64,000 nt of DNA. Source: Actinoplanes sp. M2I2 (GTDB lineage Bacteria > Actinomycetota > Actinomycetes > Mycobacteriales > Micromonosporaceae). Positions 8,353 through 17,219 of the stretch are shown in pieces. The DNA is taken from positions 1 to 64,000 of the forward strand of contig NZ_JALPVJ010000023.1 of the NCBI RefSeq assembly GCF_023544445.1. Direction: 5' to 3'. Below the pieces are notes generated by a model. It did not search any database, had not been told where the DNA came from, and worked only from the letters and a program-made list of their open reading frames with translations. The translations under genes and the position numbers were made by a program. Position 1 is the stretch's first letter, and each line of letters begins with the position of its first letter.

Positions 8353-8994
8353 TCATACCGCGGCCGACTCCATGGCCTTCTCGGGGTTGAAGCCGTCAGA
8401 GCTCTCGAAGACGTCCATGAATCCCGGGACGGTCTCCTCGCGCGCCCAGTCGCGCTGGAGCTCGCAATACAATTGGACGCGGCTGCTCAGCTTGGCGCCC
8501 GCCTGTTCGACACGACGGAGCGCCGCCTCGTGCGCCGCGACCGACGTGCCACCGACGGCGTCCACGGGGACATAGACCTCATAGCCTTCCTGGAGGGCGT
8601 CGAGCGCGGGGAAGGCCAGGCACACCTCGGTCCACAGCGCGGTCATGATGAGCTTGCGGCGCCCGAGCGCCTTGACCGCCTGCTTGAACTCGACGTCTTC
8701 CCAGGCGTTGACCGTGGTGCGGTCATAGGTCGGCAGGTGTCCGATGAGGTCCCGCAGGTCCTGGATCGCCGGCTCGTTGCGGCCGGTCTCGACGTTGACC
8801 GTCGAGTGGATGATGGGAAGGTTGTAGGTGAGCGCCGCCTTGGCGGTGCTCACAATGTTGAAAACCAGTTCCTCACGCGGCATCGACCGAATGGAAGAGA
8901 CCTGGACCGGCTGATAGTCGATGATGATGAGGGCCGAGTTCTCGGGCGTCAGAAGATGGTCGGTCCGGGGGTTGCGAATCATTTCGCTGGTCAT
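8353..8994 (-). CDS. Isochorismatase-family cysteine hydrolase
   Basis: This 213-residue cytoplasmic hydrolase has the isochorismatase fold. The catalytic aspartate D26 is in SALIIIDYQPVQ and the nucleophile C125 is in ALWTEVCLAFPALDA. Members hydrolyse amides, N-carbamoyl compounds or vinyl ethers. The closest named type (YcaC-like) has no firm substrate. AAGGAG lies 8 bases before ATG 8994. It is divergent from a LysR regulator, the usual arrangement in which the regulator controls the enzyme in response to a substrate. Confidence 0.88.
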   Translation of the reverse strand: MTSEMIRNPRTDHLLTPENSALIIIDYQPVQVSSIRSMPREELVFNIVSTAKAALTYNLPIIHSTVNVETGRNEPAIQDLRDLIGHLPTYDRTTVNAWEDVEFKQAVKALGRRKLIMTALWTEVCLAFPALDALQEGYEVYVPVDAVGGTSVAAHEAALRRVEQAGAKLSSRVQLYCELQRDWAREETVPGFMDVFESSDGFNPEKAMESAAV

Positions 8995-9175
8995 GGATGT
9001 CTCCTTGAAGATAAGATCGGAGGTCGGCTCAAGCGGGGATGACTCCTCGCGCAGTCGTTGAGATAACTGCTGTCCGGCAGCCCGACTTGCTGACCGGCTG
9101 CACGACTTTCCCGACGTGAACGACACTAGGCGAGCCCTTCCGCATACGTCCAAGACGCGTTTGACCCCCGGTCGA

Positions 9176-9181
9176 TAGGCT
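9176..9181 (+). promoter_or_regulatory. -10 hexamer for leaderless lysR
   Basis: TAGGCT ends 6 bases before the lysR ATG at 9188. No Shine-Dalgarno sequence is present, so the transcript probably begins at the start codon. Confidence 0.5.
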
Positions 9182-9187
9182 CTGTCT

Positions 9188-10117
9188 ATGGATATCAGCC
9201 CGCGCCTCCTGCAGTACTTCGTGGCCGTGGCGGACGAGCTGCACTTCGGGCGTGCAGCCACCCGCCTGCACATCTCGCAGCCGTCGCTGAGCCAGCAGAT
9301 CCGCAAACTCGAGCACACCCTCGGGACTGCGCTGTTCCTCCGTTCCAGCCGTCGAGTGCAACTCACCGCCGCGGGCCGGACCCTGGCCCTCGAGGCGCCG
9401 GTCGCGCTCAGCGCGCTGGCCCGCGCCGTGGAACTGACCCGTCTGGCCGGCTCGGGCACGGAGATGACGGTTCGATTGGGCTACACACCGGTCGCCAGCT
9501 TCGAGACGCTGTCCACGCTCATGAACGCCCTCCAAGAGGACCACCCCACACTCACGGTCATCCCTCGTGAGGTGTTCAGCGCCGAGATCCCCGAGCACCT
9601 GAACAACGGGGACCTGGATCTCGGCCTGGCGCTGTCGCCGCCGTCCCGCGAGGGAGTCGGCAGCGAACTCCTCCGCGAAGAACCGTTGTCCGTACTTCTC
9701 AGCGCCCAGCACCGCCTGGCCTCCGTGCCGCTGGTCCCCTTGAGACTCCTGAAGGAGGAGACGCTGCTGCTCTTCCCCCGCCGGCTCGCGCCCGCGTACT
9801 ACGACGACATCGTCGCCGCCTGCCAGGAAGCAGGCTTCTCACCCGACATCCTCGCCTTCGACGAGCCACCCGTGAGCGCCTGGCTCGCACGCCTGTCCAG
9901 CGGACGCGAGGTCGGGCTGGCCCCGTCGGCCTTCGCCGAACACGCGGCGCGAGCCGGCACCGAGATCGTGCGGCGCGACGTGATCGAACCGTCCATCATG
10001 GCCAAGCTCTCGTTGACGTGGGACTCGAATGATCCGTCGCCGGCCATGGCGAGCGTCCTGGCCTCCGCCCGGCGCTGTGCTGAACGCCATGGCTGGCTCC
10101 GAACCACCATCCCATAG
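9188..10117 (+). CDS. LysR-family transcriptional regulator
   Basis: This 309-residue regulator has an N-terminal winged helix (FGRAATRLHISQPSLSQQIR, about residues 19-38) and a C-terminal substrate-binding domain that starts near residue 90 (TVRLGYTPVA). It probably regulates the divergent isochorismatase-like hydrolase, with the 193-bp intergenic space holding its sites. The gene lacks a ribosome site and looks leaderless. The effector is unknown. Confidence 0.9.
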   Translation: MDISPRLLQYFVAVADELHFGRAATRLHISQPSLSQQIRKLEHTLGTALFLRSSRRVQLTAAGRTLALEAPVALSALARAVELTRLAGSGTEMTVRLGYTPVASFETLSTLMNALQEDHPTLTVIPREVFSAEIPEHLNNGDLDLGLALSPPSREGVGSELLREEPLSVLLSAQHRLASVPLVPLRLLKEETLLLFPRRLAPAYYDDIVAACQEAGFSPDILAFDEPPVSAWLARLSSGREVGLAPSAFAEHAARAGTEIVRRDVIEPSIMAKLSLTWDSNDPSPAMASVLASARRCAERHGWLRTTIP

Positions 10118-10250
10118 CCGGACCTTCAGCCGGAGCGTGACCAGACTCCCAAGAGCCCCGGCGGCAGGCGAAAGTGATGGAGAACGCTCAGGCCGGCCGG
10201 CGATGAGCTGTTAGCGTGAAGCTTCCTTTCGGTACCGGCACCAATCGCCT

Positions 10251-10273
10251 GCGACCGGGTCGCACCCGGTCGC
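10251..10273. promoter_or_regulatory. Perfect 10-bp inverted repeat before merR copy 1
   Basis: GCGACCGGGT-CGC-ACCCGGTCGC ends only a few bases before the GGGGAGG ribosome site of the MerR gene at 10292. As RNA it would form a stable hairpin next to the ribosome site; as DNA it could be an operator. Confidence 0.5.
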
Positions 10274-10291
10274 CCCGGGGAGGTAAGCGAC

Positions 10292-11032
10292 GTGGCCTGG
10301 AGCACGAGCGAGCTCGCGGAACTCGCCGGCACCACGGTGAACACGATCCGGCACTACCACCGTCTGGGCCTGCTCGTGGAGCCCGATCGCCGCCACAACG
10401 GCTACAAGCAGTACGAGACACCAGATCTCGTACGGTTGCTGCACATCCGGCGGCTGGTCGAGCTGGGCCTGCCCCTGGCCCGGATCAAGGAGCTGACCGA
10501 GGGCACAGGCGGCTCCCCGGAGGCGTTGCGCCAGGTCGACGTCGACCACGCGGCCGCCATCGAACGGCTGGAGAAGGCCCGGCAGGGCATCGCGGCCATC
10601 CTGCGCGAGAACGCGCCACCCGACACGCCACCGGGCTTCGAGTCCGTCGGCGCCCGCCTGTCCCAGGCCGACCGCTCCCTCATCCACATGTACACGCAGG
10701 TCTTCGACGAGCAGGCCCTGGCCGACGTGCGGCACGCGGTGGAGAACGACAACGACAACGACGCCGTCAGCGCCGATTTCGATGCGCTGCCGGCCGACGC
10801 TGATGAGGCGACGCGGCAGAACCTGGCCGAGAAGTACGCGCCTTCGCTGGTCCGCACCCTTCGCGATCATCCCTGGATGGACAACGACGCGATGACCCGC
10901 GTGTCGAAGGGGAAGCCCGTCACGCGGCAGACGTTCGTCGACGCGTTGCGGGAGCTCCACAACGAGGCTCAACTCGATGTCATCCAGCGTGCCAAAGAGC
11001 TGGCCCGCGAGCAGTTGCGAAGAGAAGGCTGA
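10292..11032 (+). CDS. MerR-family transcriptional regulator, copy 1
   Basis: This 246-residue regulator begins with a MerR winged helix (STSELAELAGTTVNTIRHYH; recognition of a -10/-35 spacer is the family's habit) and a dimerising coiled coil up to about residue 105. A C-terminal helical domain of about 130 residues shows no metal-binding cysteines, so an organic or protein signal is likelier than a metal. GTG 10292 follows GGGGAGGT. It is a tandem paralogue of the gene at 11134. Its own promoter region lacks the dyad seen before copy 2. Confidence 0.9.
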   Translation: MAWSTSELAELAGTTVNTIRHYHRLGLLVEPDRRHNGYKQYETPDLVRLLHIRRLVELGLPLARIKELTEGTGGSPEALRQVDVDHAAAIERLEKARQGIAAILRENAPPDTPPGFESVGARLSQADRSLIHMYTQVFDEQALADVRHAVENDNDNDAVSADFDALPADADEATRQNLAEKYAPSLVRTLRDHPWMDNDAMTRVSKGKPVTRQTFVDALRELHNEAQLDVIQRAKELAREQLRREG

Positions 11033-11063
11033 GGCGCCGCCCGGTGGGGCCGGGGCGCTCGGT

Positions 11064-11094
11064 TTGACAGTGTGGCGGCCACACGGTGTCGGCT
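11064..11094 (+). promoter_or_regulatory. MerR-type promoter with 19-bp spacer
   Basis: TTGACA (11064-11069) is followed by a 19-bp spacer and TCGGCT (11089-11094). The spacer carries GTGT-N7-ACACGG. The same layout occurs at 14145 and 26982. A long spacer with a central dyad is typical of promoters activated by MerR proteins. The position suggests autoregulation of merR copy 2. Confidence 0.65.
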
Positions 11095-11133
11095 AGGCAT
11101 AAACAGCCCGGTCGCATCAGGAAAGGGGCCGAA

Positions 11134-11910
11134 GTGGCTTGGAGCACCCGCGAACTGGCAAACCTCGCCGGCACAACCGTGAACACCATCCGGCACTACC
11201 ACCGGCTCGGGCTGCTCGACGAGCCGGAGCGTCAGCTCAACGGATACAAGCAATACGACGTCCCGCATCTCGTCCGGCTGCTTCGCATCCGGCGGCACGT
11301 CGATCTGGGAGTGCCTCTCTCGCGCATCCAGGAGCTCGCCGCCGACGGGGAGCTCGGCGCCGAGGTGCTGCGTCAGGTCGACGCCGACCTCGCCGCGGAG
11401 CTCGATCGCCTGCGCCGGGCCCGCTCCGACATCGCCGTCATCCTGCGCGACGCCGCACCGGCCGGCGCGCCCGCCGGATTCGCGTCCGTCACGTCGAGCT
11501 TGTCCGGGTCCGGCTCCATGGCGCCCATCTACAGCAAGCTGTTCGACGACGTCGTGCTGAAGGACCTGCGGCGCATGATGGACGCCGGCACCGACCCCGT
11601 CACCGCCGAGGTCGACGCGCTGCCGGCGGAGGCTGACGAGGCGGCCCGTCAGGACCTCGCCGAAAAGCTGGCCCCGATCCTCGCGCAGCACCTCATCGAC
11701 TATCCCTGGCTGAGCGATCCCGCCAAGCACGTGTCGGCGAGCGAACGGGTCATCCGGCAGACGGTCGTCGACGCGGTCGTCACGCTCTACAACGCCGCCC
11801 AGATCGACGTCCTGGTCCGGGCCGGCGTCCATGCTCGGAAGCAACTGTCCGCGGCCCCCGCCTCCCCCCAGGGCGCCCGTCGCATCCCCGTCGAAAGGAA
11901 AGCCCGATGA
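11134..11910 (+). CDS. MerR-family transcriptional regulator, copy 2
   Basis: This 258-residue paralogue of the preceding gene is strongly similar through the DNA-binding domain (STRELANLAGTTVNTIRHYH) and alignable to the end (DALPAEADEAARQDLAEK against DALPADADEATRQNLAEK). GTG 11134 follows GGAAAGGGG. It is co-transcribed with a GPP34 gene (ATGA overlap). The dyad-bearing promoter upstream recurs before two secreted peptidase genes in this window, so this protein is the best candidate activator of that set. Confidence 0.9.
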   Translation: MAWSTRELANLAGTTVNTIRHYHRLGLLDEPERQLNGYKQYDVPHLVRLLRIRRHVDLGVPLSRIQELAADGELGAEVLRQVDADLAAELDRLRRARSDIAVILRDAAPAGAPAGFASVTSSLSGSGSMAPIYSKLFDDVVLKDLRRMMDAGTDPVTAEVDALPAEADEAARQDLAEKLAPILAQHLIDYPWLSDPAKHVSASERVIRQTVVDAVVTLYNAAQIDVLVRAGVHARKQLSAAPASPQGARRIPVERKAR

Positions 11911-12587
11911 CACCGGAGCCCGGCCCTCCCACCCTGGCGGAAGACCTGCTGCTCGTCCTGGATCAGTTCGGTCCGGGAGTCGATCCCGTCCTCTCCTGCG
12001 CTCTCGCCGGAGCGGTTCTGGCCGACCTCAGCCTCGGCGACCACGTGCGGACCCTCCCCGGCCGGGGAGGGTCGATCCGGGTGGAAGCAGTCCTCGAACG
12101 CCCGCCGGCCGGCGACATTCTCCGTTCGACCTGGGAATTCCTGCGGTCGCGTCCTCGGGGGGTCCAGGCCGCGCTCGCGGAGATCGAGGCGACCCTGGTC
12201 ATCCCTCTGCTTCCCCGGCTCCTCCCGGGCGGCGACCTGAGCCGATCGGCGCATGAGGCGTTCGGCTCGGCCGACCCGGACGCTGACGAGGAAGCCAGGC
12301 GCCGGGCCGGCCTGGTCTCCGGCGTACGGGAAGTGCTGGTTGACGGCGCCGAGGCGCCTCAGCGGCTGGTCGCACTGGCCGCACTCATCTCGGCGAGCGG
12401 GACCCTCCGGCGGTTCGACCCCGTGATCCCCTGCACCCCGGCGGTCATCGCCCGCGCCGAAAGACTCGAACGTGACGTATGGGGGGCTCGGGCCGTCGCC
12501 GAGGCGCTTGCCCGGTCCGTCGCCGCGGCCCTCGCCGGCAACGTCATCGTCGCGGCCGCCGCCCTCTACGGCAGTCATCGGCGCTGA
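11907..12587 (+). CDS. GPP34-family protein
   Basis: This 226-residue protein resembles the GOLPH3/GPP34 family, which in eukaryotes binds phosphatidylinositol-4-phosphate on Golgi membranes. Many actinomycetes carry several copies of unknown role. The start (LAEDLLLVLDQF) and the internal CALAGAVLADLSLGDHV match the family's first helices. ATG overlaps the stop of merR copy 2 by 4 bases, so its expression is tied to that regulator. No signal peptide or membrane segment is seen. Confidence 0.78.
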   Translation: MTPEPGPPTLAEDLLLVLDQFGPGVDPVLSCALAGAVLADLSLGDHVRTLPGRGGSIRVEAVLERPPAGDILRSTWEFLRSRPRGVQAALAEIEATLVIPLLPRLLPGGDLSRSAHEAFGSADPDADEEARRRAGLVSGVREVLVDGAEAPQRLVALAALISASGTLRRFDPVIPCTPAVIARAERLERDVWGARAVAEALARSVAAALAGNVIVAAAALYGSHRR

Positions 12588-12666
12588 ACGACCGGACGGC
12601 CGGTGGAAAAGTATGCTCATGCCACAGGGCCGAGCCGCTGCGGCGACGCTCCACCGGAAGGACACC

Positions 12667-12993
12667 ATGAGCGACAACGTCGACGTGCGCGACAATCCCG
12701 CGCAGCACCGCTACGAGATCGCGGTGGACGGCGATCTCGCGGGATTCGCCGTCTACTACCTCGAGAAGGAGCGGATTGTCTTCATCCACACCGAGGTCGC
12801 GGTCGCCTACGAAGGACGAGGCCTGGGCAGCCGGCTCGCGCGTCAGGCCCTCGACGACGTACGCGGAAGGGGTCTGCGAGTGGTGCCGGCCTGCCCGTTC
12901 TTCGCGAGGTTCATCAAGCTCCACCCGGAGTATCAGGATCTGACCCGTCCTGGCGAGAGCTCCCGGGTCGTCCTCGGCGAGCACGATCAGTGA
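12667..12993 (+). CDS. YjdJ-type GNAT N-acetyltransferase
   Basis: This is a small 108-residue single-domain acetyltransferase of the yeast Gcn5-like/YjdJ type. The acetyl-CoA loop is in VAYEGRGLGSRLARQAL (R/Q-x-x-G-x-G/A pattern) and the typical ending CPFFARFIKLHPEYQDL is present. The small substrate is unknown; some relatives are thought to detoxify reactive acyl groups. ATG 12667 follows GGAAGGA. A bidirectional hairpin follows. Confidence 0.88.
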   Translation: MSDNVDVRDNPAQHRYEIAVDGDLAGFAVYYLEKERIVFIHTEVAVAYEGRGLGSRLARQALDDVRGRGLRVVPACPFFARFIKLHPEYQDLTRPGESSRVVLGEHDQ

Positions 12994-13055
12994 GCCGACC
13001 CTGAAGTAGCCGGGAATCCGGCCTCCTGGTCGCGGGCGACCGGCGCACGACGTGA

Positions 13056-13091
13056 GTCGCGTCCCCTGAACCCCCATCCAGGGGACGCGAC
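13056..13091. terminator. Bidirectional terminator
   Basis: A perfect 13-bp stem GTCGCGTCCCCTG with a 10-base loop lies between the convergent acetyltransferase and DUF5996 genes. Confidence 0.82.
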
Positions 13092-13093
13092 GG

Positions 13094-13987
13094 TCACGCC
13101 TCCACGGACGAGCGGTCCCAGCCGGCCAGGTCGGCCGCGGCGCCGTAGGTCACGTGGAGGAACTCCAGGAGGGTCGCGTCGGGATCTGCCGACTCGGCCA
13201 CCGTCTCGTACGGAAGCACACACTCCTGCAGGGTCTTGTCGAAGTACGCCTCCGTGCGCTCCCGGTAGCCCGGCGGTTCCGGATAGGCGTACGCGTAGAA
13301 GGCGCCCTCCGCGCCACCGCCCGGCCAGAAACCGAAGCTGGCCAGCTCGTGCGAGTAGCCCTCGTGCATGACCGACGGCGGGCAGTTGGGCACGCCGCCC
13401 GGGTGTTGCGGGGCGGCCCGGCCGGAGAAGCGGGTGTAAGCCAGATCCATCGCACCCCAGAAGAAGTGCACCGGGCTGGCCTTGCCCACGAACTCGGAGC
13501 GGAAGCGGCTCATCACCCGCTCGGCCTGCAGCAGCTGCCGCCAGAACAGTCGCGCGGCTTCCCCGTCGTACGAGGAGTTCCGGTCGTCCTGGGCGAAGGG
13601 GATCGCGTGCTCGACCTCGTTGGGGACGGGGTGGATGCTGGGCTCCAGGCCGAGCGCGGCCAGCGCCTCGAGGGTCTCGCCGTAGAACGTCGCGACGGGC
13701 TTCGGCTCGAGAACCACCTCGCGCGAACCGCCTTCGCTGGTGCGCATGCGCAGCCGCTGGTCGACGAAGTCGAACTCGATGTCGAGGACGCCCTTGTCGT
13801 ACGGCACGGCCGAGGTGGTCAGGCCGCGGGCCGTGGGATAGAGCGTGACGTGCCACCAGTGGTTGGCCGACGGCGTGTACGCCATGCGAATCTTGCCGAC
13901 GATCTGGGTCCACATGTGCAGGGTGTCGCGCGTCTCGGTCCAGTCGGCCGTGCGCAGCCGGGGCCACGCGTTCGTGATGGTGGTCAA
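13094..13987 (-). CDS. DUF5996 family protein
   Basis: This protein of about 297 residues matches the actinobacterial DUF5996 family by its opening (WTETRDTLHMWTQIVGKIR and HWWHVTLYPTARGLT) and tryptophan-rich core (FFWGAMDLAYTRFSG). The function is unknown and there is no signal peptide or membrane segment. A TTG start at 13987 is preferred because AAAGGA lies 6 bases upstream; an ATG 15 bases earlier (14002) has no site. The gene stands alone on the minus strand. Confidence 0.8.
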   Translation of the reverse strand: MTTITNAWPRLRTADWTETRDTLHMWTQIVGKIRMAYTPSANHWWHVTLYPTARGLTTSAVPYDKGVLDIEFDFVDQRLRMRTSEGGSREVVLEPKPVATFYGETLEALAALGLEPSIHPVPNEVEHAIPFAQDDRNSSYDGEAARLFWRQLLQAERVMSRFRSEFVGKASPVHFFWGAMDLAYTRFSGRAAPQHPGGVPNCPPSVMHEGYSHELASFGFWPGGGAEGAFYAYAYPEPPGYRERTEAYFDKTLQECVLPYETVAESADPDATLLEFLHVTYGAAADLAGWDRSSVEA

Positions 13988-14144
13988 GTCAGTTCCTTTC
14001 ATCGGGCCGGCGGCCCAGGTCGTGGCTCGGGTCCAGCACACACCATGTTCTTCGAACAGGGTCAAGACCCAGCCTGTGCGCGCTCGTGTCCTCAGGGGTC
14101 TCGTGTCATCCGGGTCTCGTGTCGTCAGGGGTGAAGCCGCCTCC

Positions 14145-14175
14145 TTGACTGTGTTCTCGCGACATGGTGTCGGAT
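14145..14175 (+). promoter_or_regulatory. MerR-type promoter before secreted peptidase 1
   Basis: TTGACT (14145-14150), a 19-bp spacer with GTGT-N7-ACATGG, then TCGGAT (14170-14175). It aligns with the promoters at 11064 and 26982. A second palindrome, GGTGTCG-GAT-CGACACC (14166-14182), overlaps the -10. Confidence 0.65.
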
Positions 14176-14214
14176 CGACACCCAAATGCGGACGGACGAC
14201 GTAGGAGGTTGTAC

Positions 14215-15699
14215 ATGTACCGAAAACATGGCGCTGTGCTGATCGGGACGATCGCCTTGCTCGGCACCTTTGTCGTGGCCGGACCGGCGGCGGTGGCGGT
14301 GGCGCAGCAAGCCGCATCCGAGCTGACGTGGGAGGCGTGCCCGGCCGATGTCGTGATGCCGGCGCCGGTCGCGGTGCAGTGCGCGAAAGTGCCGGTGCCG
14401 CTGGACTACGGCAACCCGGACGGCGAGCAGATCGAGGTCATGATCTCGAAGATCGCCAGCACCAACCCGGCCAAGCGGCGCGGCATCCTGCTGCTCAACC
14501 CGGGCGGGCCGGGCGGCACCGGGATCGACCAGGGCGCCTTCCTGGTCAACCGGGGCCTGCCGACCACCGTCTCGGACGCGTACGACCTGATCGGCATGGA
14601 CACCCGGGGGGTGGGGCATTCGACGCCGATGAGCTGTGGGTTCACGCTCGAGGATCCCTACTGGGCCAACATTCCCCCGTACGCGGTCGACGACGCCGCG
14701 GTGACCCGGCAGGCCGCGATCGCCAAGCAGGTGGCCGACAAGTGCGCCGCCGCCGACAAGGACGGCCGGCTGCGGCACATCTCCACCGCGAACACCGCTC
14801 GCGATCTGGACCGGGTCCGGGCGGCCCTCGGCGAGAAGAAGGCCAGCTACTACGGGGCTTCCTACGGCTCGGCCCTCGGCGCGGCGTACGTCTCGCTGTT
14901 CCCGAAGACCACCGACCGGATCGTCCTCGACAGCAACGTCGGTGAGACCCACCTCGACCGGGCCGGTATGCGCCGGTACGGGCTCGGCTTCGAGCAGACG
15001 TTCCCCGATTTCGCCCGGTGGGTGGCGGCCCGGCACGGCGCGTACGGCCTGGGTCGTACGCCGACGCAGGTGCGCCAGACCTTCCTGCGGATCGTCGAGC
15101 GGCTCGACAAGACCCCCGCGCCGGACGGTGCGGACGGCGCCGTCGTCCGATACCTCACCTTCGCCGGCCTCTACAGCGAGATGCTGTACGGGCGGACAGC
15201 GCGCCTCTTGCAGACGTACCTCAACCCGGCCCAGGCCCCGGCGACAAAACAAGCACCGACGCCCAACCCCAACGACAACGCCTTCACGGCGTTCCTCGCG
15301 ACCACCTGCAACGACGTCAACTGGCCCGAGGACGTGGCGACCTACCGCCGCGCCGTCGCCGAGGACCGCAAGCGCTACCCCCTGTACGGCGCCGCGACCG
15401 CCAACATCACGCCCTGCGCCTATTGGAAGCACGAGCCGTCCGAGCCCCCGGTGAAGGTCGACGCCAAGGGCCCGGCCACCGTCCTGATCCTGCAGAACCG
15501 CCGCGACCCGGTCACCCCGTGGGCGGGCGGAAAGCTGCTGCGCGACAAGTTCGGCCAGCGCGCCAAGCTGGTGACCGCCGAGGAGAGCGGCCACGGCGTC
15601 TTCCTCGTCCACACCAACGCCTGCGCCTTCACCATCACCACGAACTGGCTGGTCGACGGGAAGATGCCGGCTCGCGACACCACCTGCCGACCCAGCTGA
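14215..15699 (+). CDS. Secreted alpha/beta-hydrolase peptidase 1 (tripeptidyl aminopeptidase-like)
   Basis: This 494-residue exported hydrolase resembles the Streptomyces tripeptidyl aminopeptidase/SlpD-E group, which trims peptides at the cell surface. A signal peptide covers about residues 1-31. LLLNPGGPGGTG holds the oxyanion glycine pair. The nucleophile S216 lies in GASYGSALG, the acid residue in QNRRDPVTP and the histidine in SGHGVF near the C terminus. ATG 14215 follows AGGAGG. It is paralogous over its whole length to the gene at 27019 and shares its promoter type. Both have conserved cysteine pairs expected of an exported protein. Confidence 0.88.
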   Translation: MYRKHGAVLIGTIALLGTFVVAGPAAVAVAQQAASELTWEACPADVVMPAPVAVQCAKVPVPLDYGNPDGEQIEVMISKIASTNPAKRRGILLLNPGGPGGTGIDQGAFLVNRGLPTTVSDAYDLIGMDTRGVGHSTPMSCGFTLEDPYWANIPPYAVDDAAVTRQAAIAKQVADKCAAADKDGRLRHISTANTARDLDRVRAALGEKKASYYGASYGSALGAAYVSLFPKTTDRIVLDSNVGETHLDRAGMRRYGLGFEQTFPDFARWVAARHGAYGLGRTPTQVRQTFLRIVERLDKTPAPDGADGAVVRYLTFAGLYSEMLYGRTARLLQTYLNPAQAPATKQAPTPNPNDNAFTAFLATTCNDVNWPEDVATYRRAVAEDRKRYPLYGAATANITPCAYWKHEPSEPPVKVDAKGPATVLILQNRRDPVTPWAGGKLLRDKFGQRAKLVTAEESGHGVFLVHTNACAFTITTNWLVDGKMPARDTTCRPS

Positions 15700-15715
15700 A
15701 CGACCCGTGTGGCAC

Positions 15716-15749
15716 GCCTTCCGGCCGTCAGGAACGACGGCCGGAAGGC
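15716..15749 (+). terminator. Terminator of peptidase 1
   Basis: A perfect 14-bp stem GCCTTCCGGCCGTC with a 6-base loop begins 16 bases after the stop codon. Confidence 0.82.
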
Positions 15750-15861
15750 ACGCTGAGCGCCGCAGGCATCGACCCTTGGTCTCCAACGGGGATGAAAATG
15801 ACGAAAGTGGCTCCGGTGAACGCCACGATCGCTAGCGTCGACGGGGACGAAGGGAACGCAT

Positions 15862-16275
15862 ATGTCTTCGTCGGCGAGGTCGTCGACACCTGTGGTCCTG
15901 GCGGTTGACGACGACCCGGACGTGCTGGCGACCATCTCACACATGCTCCACACCCGCGGGTTCCGGGTTCTGACCGCCCTGGACACCGAGACCGCCTTGA
16001 CCGTCTGCCAGCAAGAGGGCGGCGCCATCGACGTGCTCCTCGCGGACCTCTCGCTTCCGGGGGACCTCAGTGGCCGCCTCGCGCAGCGCGTCTCGTCCGA
16101 GTTCCCGAGCATCAAGATCATTTACGTGACGGGCGTACCGCGCTTCGTCGCCCTGGGTTCCGGACTGGTGCGGCCGGACGCTCCCTACCTGGAAAAGCCC
16201 GTCAACCCGGACGCCCTCACCGGCCTCATCCGTCGGCTGCTCGCGGAGTCGGCCCGAGAGCGCGAGCAGACGTAG
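15862..16275 (+). CDS. Stand-alone response-regulator receiver domain
   Basis: This 137-residue protein consists of one REC domain: acidic pair D16/D17 in LAVDDDPDV, phospho-acceptor D62 in LLADLSLPG, and the conserved lysine in YLEKPVNPD. There is no output domain, as in CheY-like or phosphorelay intermediates. No kinase gene is adjacent, so its partner must be encoded elsewhere. ATG 15862 follows GACGAAGGG. Confidence 0.87.
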   Translation: MSSSARSSTPVVLAVDDDPDVLATISHMLHTRGFRVLTALDTETALTVCQQEGGAIDVLLADLSLPGDLSGRLAQRVSSEFPSIKIIYVTGVPRFVALGSGLVRPDAPYLEKPVNPDALTGLIRRLLAESAREREQT

Positions 16276-16349
16276 GCCAGCCGTCGCGCCGGTCCGGCCG
16301 GGCCATGGGTGAACAGCCGTTGAAGGCTCGAACTCGATCCACCCGCGCA

Positions 16350-17198
16350 CTACCTCCGTAGCTGCTGGGCGAGCATCGCCTCCGACCGCTCCCACAGTCC
16401 GCGAGCCAGGTCGACGTCGGCCGCCTGCGGGTTACGCGGCTTGGTGGGCTTACGCCGGAAGTAGTACGCGCCGGATCGCCAGTCGGTGCCCGGCCTGCCC
16501 TCGGCCAGCCAGACCAGCTGGTCCGCCCCCTGCTCGGGCGTGGAGAACAGGGCGCGGCGGGCGATCGGGCTGGCGGCGACGCGGCGGACGAAGCGGATGA
16601 CCGGGCTGGTCACCTCGGAACCGAAGTTGGTCACGACGTTGCCCGGATAGAACGAGGCCGCCGCGAGCCCGTCGGCGTGGTGTCGACGGTGGAGCTCGCT
16701 GGTGAACAGGATGTTCTCGAGCTTCGCGGCACCGTAGGCGTGCACCTCGTCGAAGTGGCGGTCGTGATCGAGGTCGTCCAGATCGATCGTCTTGGTGAAG
16801 CGCACGGTGCTCGAGGTCTGAACGACCGAGGCGCCGGAGGCCAGGAGCGTGTCGAGCAGCAGGCGGGTGAGCAGGAACGGTGCGAGGTGGTTGACCTGGA
16901 AGGTCTTCTCGAAGCCGTCGACCGTCCGGGTGTGCCCGCCGAACATGCCACCGGCGTTGTTGGCGAGCACGTCGATGTGCCGGTGGGCCGCGCTGAGCTC
17001 AGTCGCGAGGCGGGTGACGTCGGCCAAGCGGGTGAAATCCGCGATGTGACTCTCGGCGCCGAGCTCCTCGGCGACCGCACGCGTCTTCTGCGGGGAACGC
17101 CCCACGACGACGACAGTGTGCCCGGCCGCGTGCAGGCGCCGCGCGGCTGCGGCGCCGATGCCGTCGCTGGCTCCGGTGATGACGATGACCTTCTTCAT
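16350..17198 (-). CDS. Short-chain dehydrogenase/reductase
   Basis: This 282-residue Rossmann oxidoreductase has TGASDGIG (residues 8-15) for the dinucleotide, NNAG at 80-83 and the catalytic Y155-x-x-x-K159. It resembles the retinol dehydrogenase/WW-domain-oxidoreductase branch, with an extended C-terminal part. The substrate is unknown. GGAGGT lies 5 bases before the ATG. It is divergent from a TetR regulator that probably controls it through repeats in the 72-bp gap. Confidence 0.88.
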   Translation of the reverse strand: MKKVIVITGASDGIGAAAARRLHAAGHTVVVVGRSPQKTRAVAEELGAESHIADFTRLADVTRLATELSAAHRHIDVLANNAGGMFGGHTRTVDGFEKTFQVNHLAPFLLTRLLLDTLLASGASVVQTSSTVRFTKTIDLDDLDHDRHFDEVHAYGAAKLENILFTSELHRRHHADGLAAASFYPGNVVTNFGSEVTSPVIRFVRRVAASPIARRALFSTPEQGADQLVWLAEGRPGTDWRSGAYYFRRKPTKPRNPQAADVDLARGLWERSEAMLAQQLRR

Positions 17199-17219
17199 GG
17201 CCGACCTCCGAGATACATG

